28,289 nt of DNA from JACCYX01 sp964610045. GTDB lineage: Bacteria; Chloroflexota; Chloroflexia; Thermomicrobiales; UBA6265. This document shows positions 1 through 9,022 of the stretch, one piece after another. The notes under the pieces are model-generated. The model ran no database searches. It worked only from the letters and a program-made list of their open reading frames with translations, and was not told the origin of the DNA. The stretch is from NCBI GenBank assembly GCA_964610045.1, contig CAZSUN010000046.1:1-28289 (forward strand). Reading direction: 5' to 3'. The position numbers and the translations under genes were made by a program. How positions within the stretch are numbered: the first letter of the stretch is position 1; every line of letters starts with the position of its first letter.

Positions 1-689
<689 letters not shown>

Positions 690-832
690 GGTGTTCCTTT
701 CGTCCCGTGGCGTGGTGGGTCACGACGCATGCGGTCCCCGGCGCAGGATAATCGGGAAATGGGAGAGGGGGAAACGCCCCGGCCCCGGCAGCGGGTATTT
801 CCCGTCGTGAGGCGGTCGTGCCGATCACGATC

Positions 833-880
833 GGACACCGCGTGTCCCTTGTCATTCCGGGTGTGAGCGAGGAATCTGTT
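833..880. repeat. Short dyad plus GTCATTCC-type dispersed repeat
   Basis: Positions 833-847 form the perfect dyad GGACAC-CGC-GTGTCC. It is followed at 851-876 by GTCATTCC(N10)GAGGAATCT, whose ATTCC and GGAAT ends pair. A near copy lies at 18808 and diverged relatives at 13921 and 23137. The element sits in the 234-base gap between the divergent isomerase-like and GNAT genes. The rest of the gap shows no gene. Confidence 0.5.
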
Positions 881-923
881 TCCTGATGCATCCTGGACGC
901 GACCTGTCAGGCAGGAGGCCGGC

Positions 924-1451
924 TTGACCGATGGCAACCGTCAACGTGGCGAAGTGATCCTCCGCCACCCCCGACCCGGCGACATGGGCTGGATCGTCTC
1001 CGCGAACGCCGAGGCCTACGCCCGTGACCAGGGCTTCGATCATCGCTTCGAAGCCATCTGTTGCGAGGTGGTCGCCGGCTATCTGCGCTCGCACGACCCG
1101 GTGCGGGAACGTTGGTGGATCGCCGAGCGGAACGGCGTCCGCGTTGGAAGCGTCGGCGCGATGCGGGCGAACGACGAGGTCGCCAAACTCCGTGTCCTCT
1201 ACGTCGATCCGTCCGTTCGCGGCATGGGACTCGGGCGTGCCTTGACCCGCGAGTGCATCCGGTTCTGTCGCGAAGCCGGGTACACCACAGTGACACTCTG
1301 GACGGTCGACATCCTCACCGCTGCCCGGCGTATCTACGAATCCGAGGGATTCCGCCTCGTCGATGCCGAACCGTACGACGGTCTCGGCCCGTTGGTTTCA
1401 TCCGAAACCTGGGAACTTGTGTTGAACGATTGGCAGGACGATGGTCGCTGA
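924..1451 (+). CDS. GNAT family N-acetyltransferase
   Basis: 175-residue GNAT enzyme that would move an acetyl group from acetyl-CoA to an amine; the substrate is unknown. The acetyl-CoA loop R-G-M-G-L-G is at residues 99-104, after the beta strand VLYVDP. The whole sequence (RHPRPGDMGWIV near the N-terminus, EVAKLRVLYVDP, TLWTVDILTAARRIYESEGF near the end) matches the acetyltransferase half of MarR-GNAT fusion proteins, but no MarR helix-turn-helix precedes it, so this is the stand-alone form. The start is TTG at 924, chosen because GGAGG lies about 6 bases upstream and later starts would cut into the conserved N-terminus. The 3' end overlaps the methyltransferase start by 11 bases, so the two are probably translationally coupled. 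Confidence 0.85.
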   Translation: MTDGNRQRGEVILRHPRPGDMGWIVSANAEAYARDQGFDHRFEAICCEVVAGYLRSHDPVRERWWIAERNGVRVGSVGAMRANDEVAKLRVLYVDPSVRGMGLGRALTRECIRFCREAGYTTVTLWTVDILTAARRIYESEGFRLVDAEPYDGLGPLVSSETWELVLNDWQDDGR

Positions 1452-2208
1452 ACGGTTCTACGATGATCTGGCCGAGGACTATCACCTGAACTACCAGGAT
1501 TGGCGCCAGGCGGTCCTGCGGCAGGGCCGCGTTCTCGACAGCCTGATCCGGGATGTCCACGGGCCGGCGCCGCCAGCGACATTGCTCGATTGCACCTGCG
1601 GCATCGGCACCCAGGCGATCGGTCTGGCTGTGACTGGATACACCGTCACCGGAACCGACATCAGCGCGCGTTCCATCGAGCGCGCCCGGCGTGAAGCCGG
1701 GTCATTCGGCGTCGATGTCGCCTGGGATGTCGCCGATGTTCGCAATCTGGCTCATGCCGTACCGGGCACCTTCGACATCGTCATTTCCTGCGACAACTCG
1801 CTGCCGCACCTGTTGACCGACGACGACCTCCGGGAGGCGGTGTCGGGCATGTTCGGGAAGCTCGAATCCGGAGGGTTGACCATCATCGGCATCCGTGACT
1901 ACGACCGGCTGCGCGAGGAACGACCGCGCCTGACACCGGCGAACCTCGTCGAGCGCGAGGACGAGCGTACCATCCTGTTCCAACTCTGGGATTGGGCGGA
2001 CGATGGTTCTACGTACAATCTGACCATGTTCCGGCACCGGCAACACGATGGTGCGTGGTCGTCCGCGATCGGGACCACCACGTATCGCGCCCTACTCCGT
2101 TCCGATCTGGAGCGCGCCTTCACCGCCGCCGGGTTCGTGGGGATTGCCTGGCACGAACCGGAATCCACCGGACACCACCAGCCGCTTGTAACTGCGTTAC
2201 GGTTGTGA
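1441..2208 (+). CDS. Class I SAM-dependent methyltransferase
   Basis: 255-residue Rossmann-fold methyltransferase. Motif I is LLDCTCGIGTQAIGLA at residues 48-63, with the acidic motif II residue in GTDIS (71-75), a motif III Asp in the ADVRNL segment near 98-102, and motif IV FDIVISCDNSLPHL near 111-124. The Cys-rich form of motif I and the overall pattern recall glycine/sarcosine N-methyltransferase-like proteins, so a small-molecule N-methylation is possible, but the acceptor is not shown by sequence. It overlaps the upstream GNAT by 11 bases. Its last 12 bases overlap the last 12 bases of the convergent kinase-like gene, so neither stop has room for an independent terminator. Confidence 0.85.
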   Translation: MVAERFYDDLAEDYHLNYQDWRQAVLRQGRVLDSLIRDVHGPAPPATLLDCTCGIGTQAIGLAVTGYTVTGTDISARSIERARREAGSFGVDVAWDVADVRNLAHAVPGTFDIVISCDNSLPHLLTDDDLREAVSGMFGKLESGGLTIIGIRDYDRLREERPRLTPANLVEREDERTILFQLWDWADDGSTYNLTMFRHRQHDGAWSSAIGTTTYRALLRSDLERAFTAAGFVGIAWHEPESTGHHQPLVTALRL

Positions 2209-2871
2209 GCCAGCAGATCGACGGAAAGCTGGTGCGATCACCACCTCAGCGTATGAGTCGTGATGATGGGTCGGCGTGCCGTTCACGATGCTCATGGCAC
2301 GCTCCCATGGCCGCTGCTGTCGAAGAAACTCGAGTTCCTCTGCCATCCACTCGTGCCAGAAGTCCCTGGCCGCCTGGGTCCCTCCATCGCGGGCGATTCC
2401 CCGGCGTTCGGCTGCGGCGAAATCCGATTGGACCCAGAGCGACCGATCGATCCAGGATTCCACCTCAATCCTGCTGGCGCCAACACCTTCCACCACGACG
2501 AGATCGAGATCCGAAGGCACTTCGATCGACCCAGGCCGGCCCTGAGCGACCCAACCGGGTGGCCGGTAACATACGGCATCACCCTGTCCCAATGGCTTCA
2601 GGATCCCTTCGACCAAGAGATCGCTCCACTCGAAGAACGAGTGGTGCCAGGCGATGTCGTCGGTATGGACCACCGCAGATAAGGCCACCGCACGATGCAG
2701 AAGATTGGCGAGCGTGGTCTTGCCGCTGCCGCTCCGCCCATCCACGGCGAGGATCCACGGGCGGTCGTGGGACCGCTGATCGTCGATGGCCAGGCGGACG
2801 AGTTCGTCGACCGGAACGACTTGCCACGGCCCCGCCGCGGGCTCCTCAGGGGTGAGATGCATGGTACTCAT
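2197..2871 (-). CDS. Uridine kinase-like P-loop NTPase
   Basis: 224-residue P-loop protein of the uridine kinase/phosphoribulokinase-like group, often annotated as an ATP-binding protein. The Walker A motif GRSGSGKTT is at residues 45-53, followed by the TDDIAWHHSFFEW segment (70-82), which corresponds to the substrate-site DD/DFY region of uridine kinases, and by VVVEGVGA (126-132), a Walker-B-like strand. It probably phosphorylates a nucleoside or another small alcohol; the substrate is unknown. The ATG at 2871 overlaps the end of the upstream GNAT by 26 bases on the same strand, suggesting a two-gene operon. A second in-frame ATG three codons later is an equally good start. Confidence 0.8.
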   Translation of the reverse strand: MSTMHLTPEEPAAGPWQVVPVDELVRLAIDDQRSHDRPWILAVDGRSGSGKTTLANLLHRAVALSAVVHTDDIAWHHSFFEWSDLLVEGILKPLGQGDAVCYRPPGWVAQGRPGSIEVPSDLDLVVVEGVGASRIEVESWIDRSLWVQSDFAAAERRGIARDGGTQAARDFWHEWMAEELEFLRQQRPWERAMSIVNGTPTHHHDSYAEVVIAPAFRRSAGSQP

Positions 2872-3400
2872 CCCGGGCGATCACATAGTGATGCCGGTGC
2901 GCCCAGTTGCCCTCGAAATCCTGCCCGTAGTCCGTCTTCACGCGCGTCATTCCGGCCTTTTCCATCACGCGTGCCGAGGCGGGGTTTTCGACATCGCAGG
3001 TTGCCCTCAGGCGCGATGCGCCGAGTGTCTCGAACTCGAAGGCGAACACCGCCAGCAGGACTTCGGTCATGTACCCGTTATTCCAGTGTTGCCGAGCCAG
3101 CAGGTAGCCGAAACTGATATCGGCGGTATCCGGCTGACCCGACGCGCCGATACCGAACCACCCAATGGCCTCGTTGGTTTCTCGTAGTGCGATCACCCAC
3201 TGGATCGAATCGGTGACGGGCTGGCTCGCGGCGTCCACCGACCAGTCGAACCACCTGTGGCGTGCCGCTGCCGACCAGCGAGCAAAGTGCATGTATCGCG
3301 TCGTCTCGACATCCGCCAGCATTGCGTCTACAGCATCCCGGTCGCCGGCTGCGAACGTCCGCAACCGGAGTCGCCGTGTTTCCAGTACCGGTGTCATCAT
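2846..3400 (-). CDS. RimJ/RimL-type GNAT acetyltransferase
   Basis: 184-residue GNAT of the RimJ/RimL subtype, which acetylates protein N-termini or small amines using acetyl-CoA. Seen: ETRRLRLRTF near the N-terminus, the strand ADISFGYLLARQHWNNGYMTEVLLA where the CoA loop appears as WNNGYM, and ENPASARVMEKAGM near the C-terminus, the usual family ending. I chose the ATG at 3398-3400 because GGAG lies 8 bases upstream and the sequence then starts MMTPVLETRRL as in relatives. A GTG 24 bases further upstream is in frame but has no ribosome site. It overlaps the kinase-like gene downstream by 26 bases. Confidence 0.83.
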   Translation of the reverse strand: MMTPVLETRRLRLRTFAAGDRDAVDAMLADVETTRYMHFARWSAAARHRWFDWSVDAASQPVTDSIQWVIALRETNEAIGWFGIGASGQPDTADISFGYLLARQHWNNGYMTEVLLAVFAFEFETLGASRLRATCDVENPASARVMEKAGMTRVKTDYGQDFEGNWAHRHHYVIARDEYHASHP

Positions 3401-3463
3401 TTGGCTCGCTCCGGTGTCTGGCACCGACCATTCGTCGCAGGGAAGGACATAGCCGCACAGCGG

Positions 3464-3513
3464 CGCGTGTCCTCCCGTGTTCTTGGAATCGCCAATCCAC
3501 GGGAGGACACGCG
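3464..3513. repeat. 16-bp perfect inverted repeat of a GGGAGGAC hairpin family
   Basis: CGCGTGTCCTCCCGTG at 3464-3479 pairs perfectly with CACGGGAGGACACGCG at 3498-3513 around an 18-base loop. It lies in the 202-base gap between the end of the glucarate-dehydratase-like gene and the GNAT start, both on the minus strand, so it could end the first transcript, though no T-run follows. A related, less perfect hairpin with the same GGGAGGAC and GTCCTCCC arms is at 18864-18892, so it is likely a dispersed element rather than a private terminator. Confidence 0.6.
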
Positions 3514-3602
3514 GCGGCAGTCAAGTCCAGGATGGCGAAGTCGATTGTGCCGTCTTGGTCCCCCCTACGGATGTTGGCGGGAAGTTGCTTTTGGCAGGGC
3601 CG

Positions 3603-4850
3603 CTACCCGAATGTGAGCGTAGGAGTCAAGTCGTCGTCCGGATCGGCCCAGCGGTCGTTCGGCACCAGCGGGAACCAGCCCGGTCGTCCCGGATCGCGGT
3701 CGTATGGATATCCGCCGAGTTCGCGGTACAACTCGGCGTACTGCCCCAGTTTGTCGCGGTCGAGTTCCACCCCCAGGCCCGGTCCCTTTGGAACACTGAT
3801 TCGCCCACCGTCGTACCGCATCTTGCCGCCTACAATGATGTCATCCACCAGGTGATGATAGTGGGCGTCTCCCGTGAACGACAGGTTTGGCAGGACCGCC
3901 CCCAGATGCAGCATCGTCGCCAGCTGGATCCCGAGTTCCCCCGACGAATGCACCGCGATGCCCAGCTGAAAGGTCTCGCAAACGGCGGCGGCCTTGATGC
4001 AGGGGCGGATGCCGCCCCAGAACGTCGTGTCCAGCAGGATCACATCCACCGCCGGGTCGAGGACGTTGGCGGCCAGGTGTTCGAAGTTCACGACCACGGT
4101 ATTCGTCGCGGTCGGAATCCGCACCGATGACCGGACCCGGCGCATGCCGTTCAGGCCCCAGGCCGGATCCTCGTAGTAGTCGTTGCGGACATGCTCGATT
4201 GCCTGGCCGAACCGGATTGCCTGCTCCACACTGAGGGCGCCGTTCGGATCGTAGCGGAAGCTGTCGCCGGGAAGTGCGTCAGCCAGCGCCTGATAGGCTT
4301 CCAGTTCGACATCCGGGTGGAAGACGCCGCCCTTCAGCTTGTGCGCGATGAAGCCATGTGACTGCTTCAACTCCCGGGCCTGCGCCACGAGTTGCTCGAC
4401 CGTCCTCACCTCGCCCGCGCCGGTCTCCGGGTTGGCGTAGCGGAAGAACAGGTAGCTCGCGAACCCGACCGAGTCCCGCAGTTTGCCGCCGAGCAGGTCG
4501 TGCACCGGCAGGCCGGTCTCCTTGCCCATCAGGTCGAGGCAGGCGAACTCCAGCGCGGCCAGCATCTGCGTCCGGTTGTTGTAGAGGCTGGCGGTGGGAT
4601 TGGCGATCTTGAAACGCAACGCTTCCAGGTCGAACGGATTGTGACCCAGCAGGTAGGGTTTCAAGGCGCGGAATGCCGCCTCCGCGCTCTCGCCGCCGCC
4701 GCCCATCTCGCCCAGGCCGATCAGGCCGTTGTCCGCCTCGACCTCCACGATGGTGCGGACGAACCGCCCCCAGTGCGCGCCGTTCGAGTGTCGCAAGGGC
4801 GCTTCGAGCGGCACCGTGACTGTGGTTGGCCTGATATCGACGATCTTCAC
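3603..4850 (-). CDS. Glucarate dehydratase-like enolase superfamily protein
   Basis: 415-residue member of the enolase superfamily, closest in motif pattern to glucarate dehydratase (GudD), which removes water from D-glucarate to give 5-dehydro-4-deoxyglucarate. Expected catalytic and metal residues are all visible: the K-x-K pair in KLKGG (K171, K173), Asp201 and Asn203 in DPNGA, Glu227 in YYEDPA, Asn250 in IPTATN, Asp274 in LLDTTFW, and His301 in AVHSSGE. The substrate could be another sugar acid, since specificity residues cannot be judged by eye. GTG at 4850 follows an AAGGAG site 6 bases away. It is divergent from the CoA-transferase gene with a 179-base shared control region. An isomerase-like gene 3 kb away would fit tartronate-semialdehyde metabolism downstream of glucarate, but they are not in one operon. 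Confidence 0.85.
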   Translation of the reverse strand: MKIVDIRPTTVTVPLEAPLRHSNGAHWGRFVRTIVEVEADNGLIGLGEMGGGGESAEAAFRALKPYLLGHNPFDLEALRFKIANPTASLYNNRTQMLAALEFACLDLMGKETGLPVHDLLGGKLRDSVGFASYLFFRYANPETGAGEVRTVEQLVAQARELKQSHGFIAHKLKGGVFHPDVELEAYQALADALPGDSFRYDPNGALSVEQAIRFGQAIEHVRNDYYEDPAWGLNGMRRVRSSVRIPTATNTVVVNFEHLAANVLDPAVDVILLDTTFWGGIRPCIKAAAVCETFQLGIAVHSSGELGIQLATMLHLGAVLPNLSFTGDAHYHHLVDDIIVGGKMRYDGGRISVPKGPGLGVELDRDKLGQYAELYRELGGYPYDRDPGRPGWFPLVPNDRWADPDDDLTPTLTFG

Positions 4851-4895
4851 GCAGTCTCCTTGCTGGGGGCGACATCTAGGCCGATGCTGGCTTGT

Positions 4896-4964
4896 ATCAA
4901 TTGATGATAGGGGTTTGGCGTATTTACAGAGCAGATAGGAGTATCGAAGGACAATGGATTGTCC
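4896..4964. promoter_or_regulatory. Two dyads in the divergent control region
   Basis: Two inverted repeats lie between the divergent glucarate-dehydratase-like and CoA-transferase genes: the 10-base palindrome ATCAATTGAT at 4896-4905, and GGACAAT-GG-ATTGTCC at 4949-4964 (7-base arms). The second is loosely framed by GTATC (4941) and GATAC (4970). Their symmetry and place suit operators for a dimeric regulator, but no regulator gene is adjacent and the site is unassigned. Confidence 0.4.
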
Positions 4965-5029
4965 GCCCGGATACCCTCAGGTGCGACAATGGTAACGGTA
5001 ACCTGCTGGTGGATTGACGAAGGACGTGC

Positions 5030-6250
5030 ATGACAGGTTTTGCTCCCTCCGCTCCGCTTACCGGCATTCGGGTGATCGACCTCACCCGCGTGATGACCGG
5101 ACCGTACTGCACGATGATGCTCGGCGATCTCGGCGCCGATGTGATCAAGATCGAGCACCCGGAGAAGGGTGACGACACCCGTCTCTGGGGTCCGCCGTTC
5201 GTGCAGGGCGAGGCGTCGTACTTCCTGACCGCGAACCGGAACAAGCGGTCGATCTCGATCGACCTCAAGAGCGACGAAGGCCAGGAGATCCTCTGGAAAC
5301 TGGTCGACAGCGCGGATGTGCTGGTTGAGAACTTCTCGCCAGGCACGATCGACCGCCTCGGCTTCGGCTACGAGGCGGTTCATGCGCGCAACCCCCACCT
5401 CGTCTTCGCCTCGATCTCCGGGTTTGGCCAAACCGGTCCGTCCCGCGCTCGTACGGCCTACGATCTGATCGTACAGGGCATGAGTGGCATGATGAGTGTC
5501 ACCGGGGAGGAAGGCGGGATGCCGACCAAGCTCGGCATTCCCATCGCCGACATCGCCGCCGGCATGTTTGCCGCCTACGCCATCGCCGGGTCTCTGTATG
5601 GCCGCGAGCGCGATCCCGAGCGTCTGGGGCACCGGATCGACACCTCGATGCTGGGTGGACAGGTCGCGCTGCTCACCTATCAGGCCGGGATCTACTTTAC
5701 GACCGGGCAAACCCCGACCATGCTCGGAAACCGGCATCCCATTATTACCCCGTACGACACCTTTGCAACGGCCGATGGGCATGTCAATATCGCAGTGGGC
5801 AACGATGCCATCTGGGTTCGCTTCTGCAATGCCCTGGGAATGGAAGCTGAGCGGAACGATCCGAGATTCCGCACCAACGCCGACCGTTGCGAGTATCGCG
5901 AGGAACTCTACGCCATTCTTCACGATGTGCTGTCCGGGTGGACAACGAATGATCTCGTGGCGCTGCTCGACCGGTCAGCCGTCCCTTGCGGCCCGATCCA
6001 CGACGTGCGCGAGGTGATGGCCGACCCCCAGGTGTCCGACCAGCACCTGGTGCGGACCGCGCCGCATGCCACCCTGGGAGAGGTCACGGTGGCTGGCATG
6101 CCGTACCAGGTCGACCGCCAACCACCGGGAATCCGGCATGGGCCACCCGTGCTGGGCGAACACACCAGGGAAATCCTGGCCGAACTCCGGTATGACGACG
6201 CGGAAATCGGCCGCATGCTGGCATCGGGCGCCGTCCGTGCTGCATCCTGA
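5030..6250 (+). CDS. CaiB/BaiF (family III) CoA-transferase
   Basis: 406-residue family III CoA-transferase, which moves CoA between carboxylic acids; formyl-CoA, carnitine, succinyl and related enzymes belong here. Seen: GIRVIDLTRVMTGPYC (12-27), LGADVIKIEHP (34-44), YFLTANRNKRSISIDLK (64-80), ISGFGQTGP (129-137), YDLIVQGMSG (144-153), and PIADIAAG with Asp174 as the likely catalytic aspartate. The C-terminal domain contains PCGPIHDVREVMADPQV, typical of the family, and length is normal. The true CoA donor and acceptor are not evident. ATG at 5030 follows GAAGGA. It is the first gene of a plus-strand run with the serine hydrolase (108-base gap) and AnmK. Confidence 0.9.
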   Translation: MTGFAPSAPLTGIRVIDLTRVMTGPYCTMMLGDLGADVIKIEHPEKGDDTRLWGPPFVQGEASYFLTANRNKRSISIDLKSDEGQEILWKLVDSADVLVENFSPGTIDRLGFGYEAVHARNPHLVFASISGFGQTGPSRARTAYDLIVQGMSGMMSVTGEEGGMPTKLGIPIADIAAGMFAAYAIAGSLYGRERDPERLGHRIDTSMLGGQVALLTYQAGIYFTTGQTPTMLGNRHPIITPYDTFATADGHVNIAVGNDAIWVRFCNALGMEAERNDPRFRTNADRCEYREELYAILHDVLSGWTTNDLVALLDRSAVPCGPIHDVREVMADPQVSDQHLVRTAPHATLGEVTVAGMPYQVDRQPPGIRHGPPVLGEHTREILAELRYDDAEIGRMLASGAVRAAS

Positions 6251-6358
6251 CGCTTTCGGCCAGGCAGGTTGCTCGCATGGCCAGGCCACTCGCTTCGACC
6301 CGACTCCCGTCTCGCCGTCGATCCGGCGGCGGATGCTGCGCCAGGTGGAGGATTGTTG

Positions 6359-7543
6359 ATGTATCCGACGTTCCGGAATCCGGTCGATCTCGGGTTCGAC
6401 GGCGAGTTGGTGGAGGATGCCTGGCTTGGGCTCGTGCGCGGCGCCGAACGCGAGGAGTATGGCGGCGCGGTTGCGCTCGTGGCGCGTCACGGACAAATCG
6501 GACTCTATCGCGCCACGGGGTGGGCGCAGCGGGTTCCCGAGGACCAGCGTTCGCCCATGGGCGCCGATGCCATCTTCGATATCGCATCGCTGACCAAGGT
6601 CGTCGCCACCACCCCGGCCATTTTGAAGCTCATCGCCCAGGAAAAAATCGGGCTCGACCAGCCGGTTGGCGAAATCCTCCCCGAGTTTGGGAAGGATGGC
6701 CGCAAGGCTGGGGTGACCATCGCGAGGTTGTTGACCCATTCCTCCGGGTTTCGCGACTGGATTCCCGTCTTCCTCGACGATACCGGCGAGGCGGCGTATA
6801 TCGACGCCTTTGCCGCCACGCAGCCGGAGTGGGAACCTGGCACCCGCGTTGTCTATAGCGATCCCAATTTCATCACGCTGGGCGCCGTGGTCCAGCGCGT
6901 GACCGGCGAACGGCTGGAGAACTACACCCGCCGGGAGATCTTCGACAAGTTGCGCATGGTCGACACCCTGTTCTCGCCGCCACGGGCGATGCGCGGCCGG
7001 ATTGCCGCGACCGAACGGGGCAATCCGTACGAGGCGGAGAAAGTACCGGGACGCGAGCCAGCCATCGGGCCCTGGCGCACGGAGGTCATCCGGGGCGAGG
7101 TGCACGACGGCAACGCCTGGTACGGGTTCGGAGGAGTGGCCGGTCACGCCGGACTGTTCAGTTCGGCGATGGACCTGTACCTCTACGGGCAAATGTGGCT
7201 GAGCGGCGGCTCGCTCGGCGATGCGCGCATCCTGCCGGAATCGATGGTTGCCGTCGCGACCGCCAACCACACGTCCTTCGATCCGGACGGCAGCGCTCGT
7301 GGTTTCGGCTGGCGGATGTTGCCGGCGCCGGGCACCCCGGAGACAACGCCGGAATCCGGCCGCGGGCTCAGCAGGCGTGCCTTCGGTCACACCGGATTCA
7401 CCGGCACCTCGCTCTACATCGACCCCGAGCACGACCTCGTCATCGTGTTCCTCACCAACCGGGTCCATCCAACCGTCACGATGGATTTTGCGGAAACCCG
7501 CGCCGCCTTCACCGCCGCCATCGCCGCCGCGATCAGGGAATGA
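6359..7543 (+). CDS. Serine beta-lactamase-family hydrolase (class C/penicillin-binding type)
   Basis: 394-residue serine hydrolase of the beta-lactamase/DD-peptidase fold. The three active-site motifs are clear: S77-L-T-K80 (nucleophile and general base), Y166-S-D168, and H344-T-G346 in AFGHTGFTG. Other family features are LLTHSSGF (124-131) and the C-terminal LVIVFLTNRVHP. Members act as beta-lactamases, DD-peptidases, esterases or muropeptide hydrolases. No signal peptide is visible, so it is probably cytoplasmic. I chose ATG at 6359 because GGAGG sits 7 bases upstream; a longer frame to 6269 adds residues without family similarity. It is followed by AnmK on the same strand, 85 bases on, which favours a role in cell-wall sugar or peptide turnover. 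Confidence 0.86.
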   Translation: MYPTFRNPVDLGFDGELVEDAWLGLVRGAEREEYGGAVALVARHGQIGLYRATGWAQRVPEDQRSPMGADAIFDIASLTKVVATTPAILKLIAQEKIGLDQPVGEILPEFGKDGRKAGVTIARLLTHSSGFRDWIPVFLDDTGEAAYIDAFAATQPEWEPGTRVVYSDPNFITLGAVVQRVTGERLENYTRREIFDKLRMVDTLFSPPRAMRGRIAATERGNPYEAEKVPGREPAIGPWRTEVIRGEVHDGNAWYGFGGVAGHAGLFSSAMDLYLYGQMWLSGGSLGDARILPESMVAVATANHTSFDPDGSARGFGWRMLPAPGTPETTPESGRGLSRRAFGHTGFTGTSLYIDPEHDLVIVFLTNRVHPTVTMDFAETRAAFTAAIAAAIRE

Positions 7544-7628
7544 CGAACTTGGGTTCGACCCACAGGGGCGCTGGCCGTGGGACGGCTCATGGTCGCGATT
7601 GCCGGACTCCCTTGCCTGGACCTTCATT

Positions 7629-8816
7629 GTGAGTCTCTGCATTGGCCTGATGGCCGGGACGTCGCTGGATGGGATTGACGTTGCGGTCGTCCGCATTCAC
7701 GGGCATGCCGCGGACGCCGTGATCGAACTCGTCGCCTTCGAGACCATTCCGTACCCCGATCGCGTCCGGGCGGAATTGCTCGATCTCTACGACAACCAGG
7801 CGAATACCGTCCCTCGGATCTGCTCGCTCAATGTGGTCGTCGGTGGGTGTTTCGCGGATGCCGCGGTCGATGTTGCGGCGCGGGCCGGAATAGACCTTGA
7901 GGTGGTCCGGGTGATCGGGTCCCACGGTCAGACCGTCTGGCACCAACCCGCGCCTGACCCGGCAATCGCAATCACCACCGCCTCCACGCTCCAGATCGGC
8001 GAGGCTTCCGTCATCGCCGCCCGGACCGGGGTTCCGGTCGTCGCCGATTTCCGCGTTGCCGACATGGCGGTCGGTGGCCAGGGTGCTCCGCTCGCCCCGT
8101 ACTTCGACTGGGCTATCATGCGCCACCCATCGCGCAACCGGGTGGTGCAGAACATCGGCGGCATCGGCAACCTGACCTGGCTTCCCGCCGGATGCGGGGT
8201 GGACGATGTGATCGCGTTCGACACCGGGCCCGGCAACATGCTGATCGACGGTCTGGTCGCTCGCCTCACCAATGGAGCCCGCCGGTTCGACCTCGATGGC
8301 GAAATCGCCGCCACTGGCGCCCAAATTCCCGGCTTGCTCGATCACCTTTTGGAAGACGGCTATCTCGCGCAGCCCCCGCCGAAAACGACCGGACGCGAAT
8401 ACTACGGCTCGGCGATGGTGAACCGCCTCCTCGCCGACACGGCCCTTGCCAACGGCGATCTCCACGCACCCGAACCGGGCACACGGCAGCGAGCCGCCGA
8501 TCTGGTCGCCACCGTTACCGCCTTCACCGCCCGTTCGATTGCCCTGGCCTGTACCCGCTGGTTGCCTGCACGTCCTGACGAAGTCCTGGTCAACGGCGGC
8601 GGCAGCCGCAATCCTGTCCTGATGGCCAGGTTGGCGGAGTCGCTCCCTGGCGTGGATGTCCGCGTCACCGACGCGGACGGCATCAATGCCGATGCCAAGG
8701 AAGCGATGGCCTTCGCGCTCCTGGCCCACGATGGCCTGGCTGGACTTCCGACCAACATCCCCCGCGCTACCGGCGCTTCCCGTGCGGTCACCCTGGGCAA
8801 GCTCACACGGCTGTAG
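7629..8816 (+). CDS. anmK: Anhydro-N-acetylmuramic acid kinase
   Basis: 395-residue AnmK, which uses ATP and water to open and phosphorylate 1,6-anhydro-N-acetylmuramic acid to MurNAc-6-phosphate in cell-wall recycling. Seen: IGLMAGTSLDGID (5-17, ATP phosphate loop), SHGQT (98-102), DFRVADMAVGGQGAPL (140-155; Asp145 is the likely catalytic base), QNIGGIGNLT (174-183), FDTGPGNMLID (197-207), and NGGGSRNP near the C-terminus. GTG at 7629 gives the family's usual start; the ribosome site is weak, and an in-frame TTG at 7599 is the alternative. No etherase (MurQ), NagZ or permease is visible here, so the rest of the pathway must be elsewhere. Confidence 0.92.
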   Translation: MSLCIGLMAGTSLDGIDVAVVRIHGHAADAVIELVAFETIPYPDRVRAELLDLYDNQANTVPRICSLNVVVGGCFADAAVDVAARAGIDLEVVRVIGSHGQTVWHQPAPDPAIAITTASTLQIGEASVIAARTGVPVVADFRVADMAVGGQGAPLAPYFDWAIMRHPSRNRVVQNIGGIGNLTWLPAGCGVDDVIAFDTGPGNMLIDGLVARLTNGARRFDLDGEIAATGAQIPGLLDHLLEDGYLAQPPPKTTGREYYGSAMVNRLLADTALANGDLHAPEPGTRQRAADLVATVTAFTARSIALACTRWLPARPDEVLVNGGGSRNPVLMARLAESLPGVDVRVTDADGINADAKEAMAFALLAHDGLAGLPTNIPRATGASRAVTLGKLTRL

Positions 8817-9022
8817 CGCGGTACCTCGCCGGCGACGTCCTGGACTACTCCCTTCGCCGTCGTGAACCTGATGCCGCCTGGCTCACCGCCGAAGGTCGAA
8901 ATCGCGGCCTACGCTGAAACTGCGCCTTTCGACGCCTCCGCAAATGTCGTTCGACCGCGTAGTATCTGCAACACACGGTGCAGGATTGTCCCGGCGTTGG
9001 GGATGGGGAGAGGGCAAACGGT

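Noticed and set aside
4847..5923. Long minus-strand open frame opposite the CoA-transferase
   Set aside because: It is the antisense shadow of a gene with full family motifs; GC-rich codon use keeps the reverse frame open.
6359..7543. True class C beta-lactamase
   Set aside because: No export signal and the motifs are shared by DD-peptidases and esterases, so resistance cannot be claimed.
5975..7696. 573-codon minus-strand frame opposite the CoA-transferase end and the serine hydrolase
   Set aside because: No family features; the plus strand holds the complete S-x-x-K, Y-S-D and H-T-G motifs in the same DNA.
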